The position numbers and the translations under genes were made by a program. Below are positions 25,349 to 34,522 of a DNA stretch of 64,000 nt, one piece after another. The notes beneath the pieces are model-generated. The model did no database searches and was not told the origin of the DNA. It saw only the letters and a program-made list of their open reading frames with translations. This DNA is from ZC4RG35 sp041747855 (GTDB taxonomy: Bacteria > Actinomycetota > Acidimicrobiia > Spongiisociales > ZC4RG35). The stretch covers positions 1 to 64,000 of the forward strand of contig JBGTEJ010000048.1 of assembly GCA_041747855.1 (NCBI GenBank). The letters run 5' to 3'. Position 1 is the stretch's first letter. Every line of letters begins with the position of its first letter.

Positions 25349-25376
25349 TTGACCCCAGCGAGATGAGGGTTATGGT
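25349..25376 (+). promoter_or_regulatory. promoter of the CAP-domain gene
   Basis: TTGACC at 25349-25354 and TATGGT at 25371-25376 with a 16-base spacer give a good housekeeping-type match in the 74-base gap after the secreted protein. The transcript would have a leader of about 25 bases before the ATG at 25409. Confidence 0.5.
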
Positions 25377-25408
25377 TTCGCCTTCGGAGTCAGAACCAAC
25401 CCAAATTC

Positions 25409-26143
25409 ATGCATAGCAACAGCGTCTACGCGATGGTCGCTGCCATCGCTCTAACCGCAGGTCTCGTCCTGGTGATGGGTGGGTCCCCAACGACGCGTCA
25501 AAGTGACACCCACGCCATCGAGCTCGTTGCAACCTCCACGACTGCCACCGCAACCGACTCGACAGTCGCGGCCAAGACTGTGGAACCATCCCCAGAACCC
25601 ACCGCCGAAGCGGACATCAACGAGATCCTCGGAGCGGGGGTCGGGCAAATGGTCGAGGAGACCACCACGACTACCACACTTCCGGCACCGACCACGACCA
25701 AGCCGTCGGCAACAAGTCCGACAACCACGAAGCCCAAGTCGACTACCACCACCCGGCCCACACCGACCACAACCGCTCTTCCGGGAGAGTTCCGGTCGGA
25801 CTTCGAAGCCGAGTTCCTCGCCCACATCAATTCATTCAGGGCTGCCAGCGGCCTACCTGCCTTGAGCCGCGACGGATCACTGAACAGCAGGGCGCGGGAC
25901 TGGTCGAAGCGAATGGCCGACAACGGCAAGCTCTCCCACTCCAACATCGCCAACCTCCTACCACCCTGGTCGGCTGCCGGTGAGAATGTCGGACGGGGTG
26001 GCTCGGTCACCAGTCTCTTCGATGCCCTGGTCAACAGCCCAGGTCACCGGGCGAACATACTGGGCGACTACACCCACATTGGGATCGGTGTCTGGGCGGC
26101 GGGCAATGGCAACCTCTGGACCACCCACGTCTTCACTCGATAG
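25409..26143 (+). CDS. exported CAP-domain (SCP/PR1) protein
   Basis: 244 residues: signal anchor (YAMVAAIALTAGLVLVMGG), a Thr/Pro/Lys-rich linker of about 100 residues, then a C-terminal CAP domain of about 120 residues. The domain shows FLAHINSFRAASGLPALSRDGSLNSRARDWSKRMADNGKLSHSN, AGENVGRGGS and NSPGHRANILGDYTHIGIGVW, with the conserved His and Glu of the CAP cavity. Typical of bacterial YkwD-like secreted proteins whose biochemical role is unsettled. Linker composition suggests cell-wall spanning. Confidence 0.88.
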   Translation: MHSNSVYAMVAAIALTAGLVLVMGGSPTTRQSDTHAIELVATSTTATATDSTVAAKTVEPSPEPTAEADINEILGAGVGQMVEETTTTTTLPAPTTTKPSATSPTTTKPKSTTTTRPTPTTTALPGEFRSDFEAEFLAHINSFRAASGLPALSRDGSLNSRARDWSKRMADNGKLSHSNIANLLPPWSAAGENVGRGGSVTSLFDALVNSPGHRANILGDYTHIGIGVWAAGNGNLWTTHVFTR

Positions 26144-26214
26144 GCGATCCCTGGTCAAGTTTCCCGGCGCCCCCCGACGCCCAACGGCGTGACCCTTCGA
26201 CAGCGGATAGCCGG

Positions 26215-27579
26215 CTAGGCAACGACCACGGTCTTGGCGTTGAGGAACTCCTTCATACCGAGGTCGGAGAGTTCACGTCCGAAGCCACTCGTCTTGATGC
26301 CCCCAAACGGCAACCGGGGATCGGAAGCAACCAGGGCATTGACGAAACATGATCCTGCCTGAAGTTGATCCCTGGCCACTCGCTCACCCAATTCCAGGTC
26401 CGAAGTGAAGATCGCGGCACCGAGTCCGAACTCGGAGTCGTTGGCGATGCGCACCGCATCGTCAACCCCCTTTGCGGCGATCACCGCTGCCACCGGCCCG
26501 AATGTCTCCTCGTGGTATATCGCCATCCCTTTCTCCACTCCGGCGATCAAGGTCGGCGGGTAGTAGGCCCCCGGTCCATCCGGAATCACACCACCCATGA
26601 CCAGGCGTCCACCACCCTCGACCGTGCGGACGACCTGATCGTGGAGCTCGTCACGGAGATCGGCCCGCGCCATGGGCCCGAGAGTCGTGGCCGGATCGAA
26701 TGGGTCCCCCATGACCGCCTTCCCCAAACCCGTCGCCAAAAGGTTGGTGAACTCGTCTACCACCGACTCGTCGACTATGAAACGTTTCGCTGAGATGCAT
26801 GACTGCCCACCGTTGATCAACCGCGATGCCGCGCAAGCGCTCGCGGCCGCTTCGAGATCGGCGTCGGCCAAGACCAAATAGGGATCGGACCCCCCGAGTT
26901 CGAGGACCGTCTTCTTGAGTAGGCTCCCGGCCTTGGTGGCCACGGCCCGGCCAGCGGGATCTGAGCCGGTGAGTGTTGCGGCGACGACATGGGAACTTTC
27001 GAGGATCTCATCGACTCGACGAGCCGGGACCACCAGAGTCCTGAAAAGACCGTCGGGGAAGCCAGCCTCGACCACCAAACGGTCGATGGCCAGAGCCGAA
27101 CCGGTCACGTTCGAGGCATGCTTGAGAAGTCCCCCGTTGCCAGCCATGAGGGCGGGGGCTAGGAAACGAAAGACCTGCCAGAACGGGAAGTTCCACGGCA
27201 TCACCGCCAGGACTACCCCTAGTGGGCGATAGGCGACATAGCTCTTGGTGCGGTCGGCGTCGATTGGTTCGTCGGCCAAGATCCGCTCGGCATGCTCGGC
27301 GTAGTGCCGACACACCCATGCGCACTTTTCGACTTCGGATCGTCCTTGGGCGAGAGGCTTACCCATCTCTTGTGCCATGAGAACCGCGATCTCATCCCTC
27401 TCGAGGTCGAGCAGTTCGGCGAGTCGGTTCATCGGCTCGGCCCGCTCAGCGAATGTGGTCCGCTCCCACTCGCGCTGAAGACGTGCTGCCGTTTCGATGT
27501 GAGTGGCGACGTCCTCCGGTGAAGTCTCCTCGTACTCGGCCAGAAGTCGGCCATCTGCAGGGCTTACTGAGGCGATCAT
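26215..27579 (-). CDS. succinate-semialdehyde dehydrogenase (GabD1-like)
   Basis: 454 residues, aldehyde dehydrogenase superfamily. It oxidises succinate semialdehyde (or a similar aldehyde) to the acid with NAD(P). Visible are VLAVMPWNFPFWQVFR, VLELGGSDPYLVLADAD with the general-base Glu, and NGGQSCISAKRF with the catalytic Cys. The short form (about 455) and the start SPADGRLLAEYEE fit the mycobacterial GabD1 type. It is convergent with the CAP-domain gene across a 71-base gap that shows no clear terminator. A role in GABA or polyamine degradation is inferred from family. Confidence 0.88.
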   Translation of the reverse strand: MIASVSPADGRLLAEYEETSPEDVATHIETAARLQREWERTTFAERAEPMNRLAELLDLERDEIAVLMAQEMGKPLAQGRSEVEKCAWVCRHYAEHAERILADEPIDADRTKSYVAYRPLGVVLAVMPWNFPFWQVFRFLAPALMAGNGGLLKHASNVTGSALAIDRLVVEAGFPDGLFRTLVVPARRVDEILESSHVVAATLTGSDPAGRAVATKAGSLLKKTVLELGGSDPYLVLADADLEAAASACAASRLINGGQSCISAKRFIVDESVVDEFTNLLATGLGKAVMGDPFDPATTLGPMARADLRDELHDQVVRTVEGGGRLVMGGVIPDGPGAYYPPTLIAGVEKGMAIYHEETFGPVAAVIAAKGVDDAVRIANDSEFGLGAAIFTSDLELGERVARDQLQAGSCFVNALVASDPRLPFGGIKTSGFGRELSDLGMKEFLNAKTVVVA

Positions 27580-27621
27580 CTAGTCATTATGGCCGACTCG
27601 GAGACACCTGCCTCCGGACGG

Positions 27622-27978
27622 TCAGCCGGGCGCTACGGAATTCTGATCGATCCGGATCGGAATCCAAAGGTCCTCGCCGGTCAGTTCCTGATTGGAAGCC
27701 ATCGACCACGCGTGCAGATCGCACGCAAACCCATCCGGGACCATGAACTGTGCCTGGTCCCCGCAGGCACTGCAGGTTGTACGGCGTCCGGTGGCAGCCA
27801 CGCCGGTACGAGCGGGATTGTCGGGAAAAATGCGAACGGTATCTTCGACGAAACGCACCGATACCAGGCCACAGGTCTCGCATACCTGTCGTTCCAGACC
27901 CGCATTGGTCGTGCTCATGACCGCGTCATGTGGACACCGGCCCATATTGGGACGGCGGAATTTTGACCACTCAGCCAA
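27622..27978 (-). CDS. small zinc-ribbon protein, paralogue of the protein at 51424
   Basis: 118 residues from a TTG at 27978 (GGGAGG with a 5-base spacer); a GTG at 28011 is less well placed. A first metal-binding unit has CPH near residue 15 and CETC about 20 residues later in AGLERQVCETCGLVSVRF; a second unit has CSAC and CDLH. Resembles zinc-ribbon proteins but no named family is recognised. The first unit matches the 77-residue protein at 51424-51657 almost motif for motif. Lies just downstream of no obvious partner; gabD follows on the same strand. Confidence 0.68.
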   Translation of the reverse strand: MAEWSKFRRPNMGRCPHDAVMSTTNAGLERQVCETCGLVSVRFVEDTVRIFPDNPARTGVAATGRRTTCSACGDQAQFMVPDGFACDLHAWSMASNQELTGEDLWIPIRIDQNSVAPG

Positions 27979-28089
27979 CGGATCCTCCCTGATATAACCG
28001 CTCGGTAACACTCAGAATACGCCCGCTCTGCTCTTTGACCCATAGCCAAAACTCCAACCCACAGGCGGACTAGTCCGCCGACGGAGAGG

Positions 28090-29337
28090 TCAGGCCTTCT
28101 CTGGCGGCAGACCTTCCAACGGAAGGTCCGGTGCCAGCGGCGTCGTGAGGGCGGCCAATGGCTTGAAAACGAGCAGGGCCGCCACCAGGACCGCCAGACC
28201 TCCGATCCCCATCGCCCACCGCGCACCCACGTGCTCTCCTATCCATCCCATTGTCGGGCTCCCGATGGGCGTTGTTCCCATGAATGCCATCGTGTACACA
28301 CCCATGACCCGTCCCCGCATTTGTGGTTCGGCCGCCAACTGAATGGTGGCGTTGCCTAGTGCGATGAAGGTGACACTGGACCCGCCGAGGACGATCAGGG
28401 CACAAATGGCTGCCCAGAGAGCGGGCATGAGCGACGTGAGGATGATCAGGGAACCGAAGATGACCCCCGCCTTGGCCAGGGCCAGTGGCGGTCGGTTGGG
28501 CCGTGAGGCAGCCCACAGCCCTCCAACCACCGCACCGACACCCATGGCCGATGACATAACCCCGTAAGCCCGCGCCCCTCCGTCGAATGCGAACCGGGCC
28601 AGGAGTGGCAGCACCACCTGGAAGTTGTAGGCGAAGGTCCCCGCCACCGCCAGAAGGATCAGGGGTGTCCTGACGGCCGGAGTGCGAATGGTGTACTTGA
28701 AACCCTCGAGGATCTGATTGGGGGTCCGGGGACTTATCTCAACGGGATTCAGTTCGTTCTTGCGCATGAGTCGGAGGGCGACGATGAGCGCCACGTAGGT
28801 GAAGGCGTTGATGACGAAGCACCAGCCCGTGCCGAGGGTCACGATCAAGAGACCCGCTAAGGCGGGCCCGACGATGCGGGCGGCGTTTACCGCAGTGGTG
28901 TTGAGACTCACCGCATTGGTGAGCTGTTCCCGACCCACCATCTCCATGACGAAGGTTTGTCTGGCGGGCGTGTCGAAGGCTGCAGCGAGCCCGCCGGAAA
29001 CGGCCGCCAGGTAGATCATCCATAGCTCGACCACCCCGCCGATGACCAGCAGCCCCAGGATAAGTGCGGTCGCACTGGCCACCGTCTGGGTGATGTAGAG
29101 GATCCGTCGATTGTCGAACCGATCGGCAAGTAGTCCACCCACAGGGGCAAGCAGGAGGATCGGCAGGAACTGAACGGCGGTGACTGTTCCCACCATGGTC
29201 CCTGACCCGGTCACCTCGAGTACCAGCCAGGCCATGGCAACCCGTTGCATCCAGGTGCCACAGAGGGAAACGATCTGACCGGTGAAATAGAGCCGGTAGT
29301 TGTAGATGGCGAGCGAACGGAAAGTTTGGGTTACCAC
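28090..29337 (-). CDS. MFS transporter, EntS/drug-exporter type
   Basis: 415 residues with about 12 membrane segments. The loop between segments 2 and 3 carries GGLLADRFDNRRIL, the family's conserved basic loop, and FDTPARQTFVMEMVGREQLTNAVSLN matches the EntS-like group of the major facilitator superfamily. Probably exports a small molecule; substrate unknown. Starts GTG or ATG-equivalent at 29337, 9 bases downstream of the acyltransferase stop, so both are one operon. Confidence 0.88.
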   Translation of the reverse strand: MVTQTFRSLAIYNYRLYFTGQIVSLCGTWMQRVAMAWLVLEVTGSGTMVGTVTAVQFLPILLLAPVGGLLADRFDNRRILYITQTVASATALILGLLVIGGVVELWMIYLAAVSGGLAAAFDTPARQTFVMEMVGREQLTNAVSLNTTAVNAARIVGPALAGLLIVTLGTGWCFVINAFTYVALIVALRLMRKNELNPVEISPRTPNQILEGFKYTIRTPAVRTPLILLAVAGTFAYNFQVVLPLLARFAFDGGARAYGVMSSAMGVGAVVGGLWAASRPNRPPLALAKAGVIFGSLIILTSLMPALWAAICALIVLGGSSVTFIALGNATIQLAAEPQMRGRVMGVYTMAFMGTTPIGSPTMGWIGEHVGARWAMGIGGLAVLVAALLVFKPLAALTTPLAPDLPLEGLPPEKA

Positions 29338-29346
29338 CCCTGAACC

Positions 29347-30645
29347 TCAAGCAGTCTTGTCGCGCACCGGCATCCGGCTCACCCCGCCCAGAACCACTCC
29401 TGCGATGGGGAGGGTGAGGATCAGCCCGTTGAGACCGTCCTCGTCGGCTATTCCCAAGGCTGCAAGGAACCCGAGACCAGCGCAAACCAGGAGGACCGCG
29501 ACGACAGGTCGCCACCATGGAGGAGCGGGACGCTGATCGCGGGCAGGGCGCTCCCAACGACCGAAAATAAGGGCCAGGCCGATGGTGAGGACGATCAGGA
29601 CGGTGAACCATACCGGTCTGGTCCACCACCAAATCGGGGTGAGGGGTTCGATCCCGAAACCAAAACCACCCATCAGCATCCCGATGGCTATGACGATCAC
29701 CATGGCTGTGAGGTGCCAAAGATAGAGAGTCATTATCAGGCTGCTGACCGCCACCACAAAGGTCCACGGCCGGAGCCTCCTCATCCACCTTGCCAGGTAG
29801 GGCTCAGCCAGAAGCACGAGACCAGCCTGGAACATGCCAAGGAAGGCGAGAGTCACGCGGGGTGGATACGAGTTCGTGATCTGGGCGGTGTCGAGGCCCA
29901 CCATCGCCACCGGGTACGGGCCCAGTCGGACCAGGAGAAACGTCGCCAGCAGACCGACGGCGGCCAGCGCTAAACGTCGAGGCTTCCCTTGGAACCATCC
30001 ATCACACCAGGCGTATCCCAACTGATGGACTGTTCCCCAAACAAAGACGTAGTTGAGGAAACCGGCCCAGATGATCCCCTCAGAGATCGAGAGATAGTCG
30101 CAAAGCCCGGCGAGGGCCGTTCCGGCGATGATCGTCCACCACCCGAACCTCTCCCACAGCGCCAGGAAGACCGGCGCAAGGGTGACGATCACAACATAAG
30201 CGGCGAGGAACCAGGTGGGGACGAGGGCGGCACGGGAACCGAGTTGGAGGATGTTCCAGTCGAGACCGGCTCGAAGTGCGATCCATCCTCCCACCATCCA
30301 GACCACCAGCAACGGGATCACCGGAAGAATGAGACGTCTCAGACGGGCCCTCAACCACGACCCGTAGGGTTCACCGCTGCGCCGAGCCGATCTCCATGAA
30401 AGAGCGTTCGAGTACCCGCCGACGAAGAAGAAGATGGGCATGACCTGAAGCACCCAGGTGAGCGGATGGGTCCAGGAGGCCAGTTCCAGCAGGTGGCCAG
30501 CGTGGATTTCACCGTCCTGGATCGTCACCGCCGCCATGAGCCAGTGACCGAATATCACGACCATGATGGAAGCCACCCGCATCAGGTCGACCACGCGGTT
30601 CCTGTTCTCGGGTGTCTCCTCGGCGAGACGACGAAAGGTCGCCAT
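29347..30645 (-). CDS. membrane acyltransferase, acyltransferase-3 family
   Basis: 432 residues with about 10 membrane segments. The family's N-terminal signature is seen in RVVDLMRVASIMVVIFGHWL (Arg and the catalytic His), with FFFVGGYSNALSW and TWFLAAYVVIV later. Members O-acylate exported sugars, lipids or antibiotics. Shares a transcript with the MFS exporter, so the pair may modify and export one product. The divergent ribokinase gene starts 71 bases upstream. Confidence 0.86.
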   Translation of the reverse strand: MATFRRLAEETPENRNRVVDLMRVASIMVVIFGHWLMAAVTIQDGEIHAGHLLELASWTHPLTWVLQVMPIFFFVGGYSNALSWRSARRSGEPYGSWLRARLRRLILPVIPLLVVWMVGGWIALRAGLDWNILQLGSRAALVPTWFLAAYVVIVTLAPVFLALWERFGWWTIIAGTALAGLCDYLSISEGIIWAGFLNYVFVWGTVHQLGYAWCDGWFQGKPRRLALAAVGLLATFLLVRLGPYPVAMVGLDTAQITNSYPPRVTLAFLGMFQAGLVLLAEPYLARWMRRLRPWTFVVAVSSLIMTLYLWHLTAMVIVIAIGMLMGGFGFGIEPLTPIWWWTRPVWFTVLIVLTIGLALIFGRWERPARDQRPAPPWWRPVVAVLLVCAGLGFLAALGIADEDGLNGLILTLPIAGVVLGGVSRMPVRDKTA

Positions 30646-30702
30646 GTAACTGATGGGAGCGATTGTGGCAGGTGACGTGGGCCAAGTCTGGTTGGTGGCC
30701 CC

Positions 30703-30708
30703 TACCCT
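30703..30708 (+). promoter_or_regulatory. possible leaderless -10 box for ribokinase
   Basis: TACCCT lies 8 bases before the ATG at 30717 in the divergent gap, with no ribosome-binding site between. The same hexamer sits 9 bases before the small ORF at 2428. Weak evidence by itself. Confidence 0.3.
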
Positions 30709-30716
30709 GTGAAGCG

Positions 30717-31637
30717 ATGACCGATGTTGCAGTCGTAGGGTCGATCAACCACGACCTAACGATCATGACCGAGCGTCACCCGCTGCCCGGGGAAACCGTC
30801 CTTGGACTCGAGCACTTCTCCGGCGGTGGTGGCAAGGGCGCCAACCAGGCGGTAGCTGCCGCCCGACTCGGTGGGTCTGTGTCGATGGTGGGTAGGGTTG
30901 GTGACGACGACCATGGAGCAAGCCTCCGCTCCTCACTGACCAGGGAGGGCATCGACACCTCCCATGTCGTAGTCGACCCTGTGTCTCCAACAGGACTGGC
31001 GTTGATAACTGTCGACTCGGCCGCCGAAAACACGATCGTGGTCAGCCCTGGGGCAAACTCACGGGTCGACGTCGCCCAGATAGAGACTTCGAGACATCTA
31101 CTTGCTTCAGCGCGGGTGGTTCTCTGCCAGCTAGAGATACCCATCGAAGCTGTCGCCGCGGCTGCGGGCCTGGCCGATGGCATCTTCTGCCTGAATCCAG
31201 CCCCTGGAAGGGAGCTCCCCCAAGAGCTCCTCGACCGGGTGGATGTCCTCATCCCGAACCTGACCGAACTCGCCAGGATCACGGGATTGGCCGTATCCGA
31301 CGCCCGGTCCGCCCTTAGCTCTGCCCGGCAGATCGAAGGCCCCGGAGCGGTGGTAGTGACACTCGGTTCGGAGGGCGCCCTGGTAGTCGATGGTGACCGG
31401 GGGTATCACATCGCGGCCCCTCAAATCTCCGCAGTCGATACGACCGGTGCCGGTGACGCCTTCTGCGGTGCCCTTGCAGTTGCACTGGCCGGTGGTCAGC
31501 CTCTGATCGAGGCCGTCCAATGGGCGATGGTCGCTGGAGCCCTGGCCACGACATCTATCGGGGCCCAAACTTCGATGCCCACCACCGAACAGGTCGAAGT
31601 CTTCATCACGACAAATGGCCTCCCAGCGCTGACCTGA
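30717..31637 (+). CDS. rbsK: ribokinase (PfkB family)
   Basis: 306 residues from the ATG at 30717. N-terminal VVGSINHDLTIMTERHPLPGETVLG and FSGGGGKGANQAVAAARLGG are the ribokinase signature, and DTTGAGDAFCGALAVAL near the C-terminus holds the catalytic Asp and anion hole. It phosphorylates D-ribose to ribose-5-phosphate. It is followed directly by the nucleoside hydrolase, which would supply free ribose, so the pair is a nucleoside-salvage unit. Confidence 0.92.
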   Translation: MTDVAVVGSINHDLTIMTERHPLPGETVLGLEHFSGGGGKGANQAVAAARLGGSVSMVGRVGDDDHGASLRSSLTREGIDTSHVVVDPVSPTGLALITVDSAAENTIVVSPGANSRVDVAQIETSRHLLASARVVLCQLEIPIEAVAAAAGLADGIFCLNPAPGRELPQELLDRVDVLIPNLTELARITGLAVSDARSALSSARQIEGPGAVVVTLGSEGALVVDGDRGYHIAAPQISAVDTTGAGDAFCGALAVALAGGQPLIEAVQWAMVAGALATTSIGAQTSMPTTEQVEVFITTNGLPALT

Positions 31638-32593
31638 AAGTCAGCCGCTACGATCCCCGCATCGCCAGACCGATAGTCATAGACACCGACCCCGGCCAGG
31701 ACGACGCCGTCGCCATCCTGGCGGCACTGGCGTCCCCCGATGAACTGGAAGTGCTCGCGATCACGGCGGTCGCTGGCAACGTCCCAATCGACCGGACGGT
31801 CATCAACAGCCTGGCCCTCGTCGAACTGGCGGGGAGACCAGACATCCCCGTTTACCGCGGTGCCAGCCGACCGATGGTGAACCGGCTTCGCACCGCCGAG
31901 TACGTCCATGGGCCGACCGGTCTGGACGGTGCCAACTTGCCCCCACCCTCACTCAACGAATCGCCGGGCCACGCCGTTGACCGGATCATCGAGATCATCA
32001 TGAGCGTCGACGACGTCACCCTGTGCACGCTGGGACCACTTACCAACATCGGTCTCGCCCTGGTGATGGAGCCGGCGATCGCCCCCCGGGTCAGAGAACT
32101 GGTGATGATGGGAGGCGGCTTCTTCGAAGGGGGAAACACCACTCCGGCCGCCGAATTCAACGTCCTGGTCGACCCCCACGCAGCGCACCTCGTGTTCACC
32201 AGCGGAATCCCCATCACCATGATGCCCCTGGATGTGACTCACAAGGCTCTCGCCACACCGGAACGACTACAAAGGTTCAAGGACCTGGGCACCCGCGCAG
32301 GTGACTCGGTCTTCGGAATGCTCGACTTTTACGACCGATGGGACACAGAGAAGTACGGGACCGCCGGGGCGCCGGTCCATGACGCCACGGTGACCGCTTT
32401 CCTCCTCGAGCCGGAGATTTTCGGTGGAAGGTCAGTCCATGTCGAGATCGACATCGGGCCTGGGCCCGCCCACGGGATGACCGTGGTCGACTGGTGGGGC
32501 GTGACTGGGAAGGACCCCAATGCGGTGGTGATCAACCAGATCGATTCCGATCGCTTCTACGAGCTATTGGTCGACCGGATAGGTCGGCTCTGA
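31520..32593 (+). CDS. nucleoside hydrolase, start codon uncertain
   Basis: Calcium-dependent N-ribohydrolase splitting nucleosides into base and ribose. IVIDTDPGQDDAVAIL is the metal-binding N-terminal motif, and LVMMGGGFFEGGNTTPAAEFNVLVDPHAAHLVF and DVTHKAL complete the active site. The only canonical start before the core is the ATG at 31520 (GAGG 7 bases upstream), which would overlap ribokinase by 118 bases. Homologues normally begin at the codons around 31661. No ATG, GTG or TTG lies between, only CTG (31634) within the ribokinase stop and ATC (31661). The true start is unresolved; the end and the identity are secure. Confidence 0.85.
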   Translation: MGDGRWSPGHDIYRGPNFDAHHRTGRSLHHDKWPPSADLKVSRYDPRIARPIVIDTDPGQDDAVAILAALASPDELEVLAITAVAGNVPIDRTVINSLALVELAGRPDIPVYRGASRPMVNRLRTAEYVHGPTGLDGANLPPPSLNESPGHAVDRIIEIIMSVDDVTLCTLGPLTNIGLALVMEPAIAPRVRELVMMGGGFFEGGNTTPAAEFNVLVDPHAAHLVFTSGIPITMMPLDVTHKALATPERLQRFKDLGTRAGDSVFGMLDFYDRWDTEKYGTAGAPVHDATVTAFLLEPEIFGGRSVHVEIDIGPGPAHGMTVVDWWGVTGKDPNAVVINQIDSDRFYELLVDRIGRL

Positions 32594-32605
32594 AAGGATG
32601 GTCCG

Positions 32606-34483
32606 ATGAAACCTGCTGACCTGACGCGGTTGCGTCAGCCCGGAAGCCTCGCTCTGGACCCATCGGGATCGAGGATGGCTTTCGTCGTGAGCATCCCCGA
32701 TGTCGAGGAGGACGCTTACCTGAGGTCGATCTGGATTGTGGATGGCGAGGACGTCCGGCAGTTCACGTCAGGCCCCAGAGACTCGATGCCCAAGTGGTCA
32801 CCCGACGGAAAACGGATGGCTTTTCTCCGATCCCCTGAAGACGGCAAACCAGCCCAGGTCGCCGTGATACCGGTCGATGGCGGCGAGGCGAAGGTGATCA
32901 CCGAGTTCGAGTTCGGGGTCGAGGCTGTGGAATGGTCGCCGGACGGCTCATGGCTGGCCCTGACGGCGGTGACTCCCACTTCGGACTGGGAAGATGCCGA
33001 CGAAGAGGAACGCAAGCGCCGCCCCCGTCGGATCACCAATGTGCCATACCGTTTCGACAACATTGGCTGGAGGGACGATCGGCGTCGTCATATCTGGCTC
33101 GTCGACCCATCGGGTTCGGCAGAAGCTCGTTGTCTCACTCCCGGGGAGTTCGATGAAACCCTTCCCAGCTGGTCTCCGGACGGCAGGAAGGTCGCCTACC
33201 TGACCGACCGCGACCCAGCCCGTGGTCTCATGTCAGGAAACGATGTGATGGTTGTCGACGTCGCATCCGGGGACCAAGAGATGGTGGTGTCGCGCGGATT
33301 TTGGATGCTGCCGTCCTATAGACCGGACGGGGTCCTCCATCTCCTCGGTGACCCGTCCCTCGACTTTCCCCTGCTCTACACCTTGCACCGGGTCGAAGAT
33401 GACGGCTCCACGACCTCGCTGACCGGGCATCTCGACCGCAGTTCGGTCTCCTCCGGTGGTCCTGCCTTCGTCTGCTGGGAAGGGACGACGGCCATTGTCG
33501 CCCTCGAAGACTCGGGCAAGCTGGGATTGGTCAGCGTGAGCCCCGAGGGCGCGGTCTCCACCCTCATCGAGGAACAATTGACCGTCACGAGCGCAGATGC
33601 AGCGGGTGGTCGTGTCGTTTACACCGCTACGTCCTGGGACAATCCCGGGGAGGTATATGAGGTCGGACGTGACTCTCCGATCTCCAATCTGAATACCGAG
33701 GACCTCGATCTGGTCGAGCCCCATCACCTCAGGGTGATCTCAGACAGCAACGAGATAGACGTCTGGGTCTTGCTACCCGAGGGCGATGGGCCGGTCCCAC
33801 TCCTTCTCAACATCCACGGCGGGCCGGCAACCCAGTACGGGTTCGGATTCTTCGACGAGTTCCAGGTCTACGCCTCGGCAGGCTATGGCGTTGTCGCCTG
33901 CAACCCTCGGGGTTCGTCCGGTCGTGGCCTCGACTTTCTCAGGGCGGTGATCGGTGACGGTTGGGGGGTGGTCGACATGGCAGACATTCGGGCTGCGGTC
34001 GACGCGGCTCTGGAGCGTTTTCCAAGGCTCGACCCGGGGAGAATGGGGATCATGGGCGGCTCCTATGGCGGTTTCATGACGGCCTGGATGATCGCCCACG
34101 AGGACCGATGGCGGTCGGCGATAGCTGAGAGGGCGCTGACCAATTTCGCAAGCTTCGCCGGCACATCGGACATCGGTGGAACCTTCCCGTACCTGTACAC
34201 CCGGGCTCAATACCCGGACTGGGAGACTTGGTGGGCGAAGAGTCCACTCGCGTATGCCCACAGAGTGACAACCCCGACCCTCGTCCTTCACTCGGAGAAC
34301 GACTTTCGCTGTCCTATCGAACAGGGCGAGCAGTACTTCATGGCGTTGCTCCGGAACGGGACTCCGGCCGAGATGGTCAGATTTCCGGGTGAGGGCCACG
34401 AGTTGAGCCGGAGCGGCAAGCCCAGACATCGGATGGAACGCTTCGAAATTGTCCTCGATTGGCAGGCACGGCACCTGACCTGA
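32606..34483 (+). CDS. S9-family serine peptidase (acylaminoacyl peptidase-like)
   Basis: 625 residues. The N-terminal 370 residues form a beta-propeller with repeated WSPDG blades (PKWSPDGKRMAFL, VEWSPDGSWLAL, PSWSPDGRKVAYL). The C-terminal prolyl-oligopeptidase domain has HGGP, the nucleophile S486 in GGSYGGF, D566 in HSENDFRCP and H598 in GEGHEL. It degrades short peptides in the cytoplasm; no signal peptide. Starts 12 bases after the nucleoside hydrolase, so probably co-transcribed. Confidence 0.92.
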   Translation: MKPADLTRLRQPGSLALDPSGSRMAFVVSIPDVEEDAYLRSIWIVDGEDVRQFTSGPRDSMPKWSPDGKRMAFLRSPEDGKPAQVAVIPVDGGEAKVITEFEFGVEAVEWSPDGSWLALTAVTPTSDWEDADEEERKRRPRRITNVPYRFDNIGWRDDRRRHIWLVDPSGSAEARCLTPGEFDETLPSWSPDGRKVAYLTDRDPARGLMSGNDVMVVDVASGDQEMVVSRGFWMLPSYRPDGVLHLLGDPSLDFPLLYTLHRVEDDGSTTSLTGHLDRSSVSSGGPAFVCWEGTTAIVALEDSGKLGLVSVSPEGAVSTLIEEQLTVTSADAAGGRVVYTATSWDNPGEVYEVGRDSPISNLNTEDLDLVEPHHLRVISDSNEIDVWVLLPEGDGPVPLLLNIHGGPATQYGFGFFDEFQVYASAGYGVVACNPRGSSGRGLDFLRAVIGDGWGVVDMADIRAAVDAALERFPRLDPGRMGIMGGSYGGFMTAWMIAHEDRWRSAIAERALTNFASFAGTSDIGGTFPYLYTRAQYPDWETWWAKSPLAYAHRVTTPTLVLHSENDFRCPIEQGEQYFMALLRNGTPAEMVRFPGEGHELSRSGKPRHRMERFEIVLDWQARHLT

Positions 34484-34522
34484 CTTGAGCTCCGCTGGCG
34501 ATTGGCAGTGGACTCGGCAAGC

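Noticed and set aside
34484..34522. TTGAGCT/AGCTCAA repeat between convergent genes as a terminator
   Set aside because: Arms of 7 bases separated by about 27 bases with no T-run; too weak to call.
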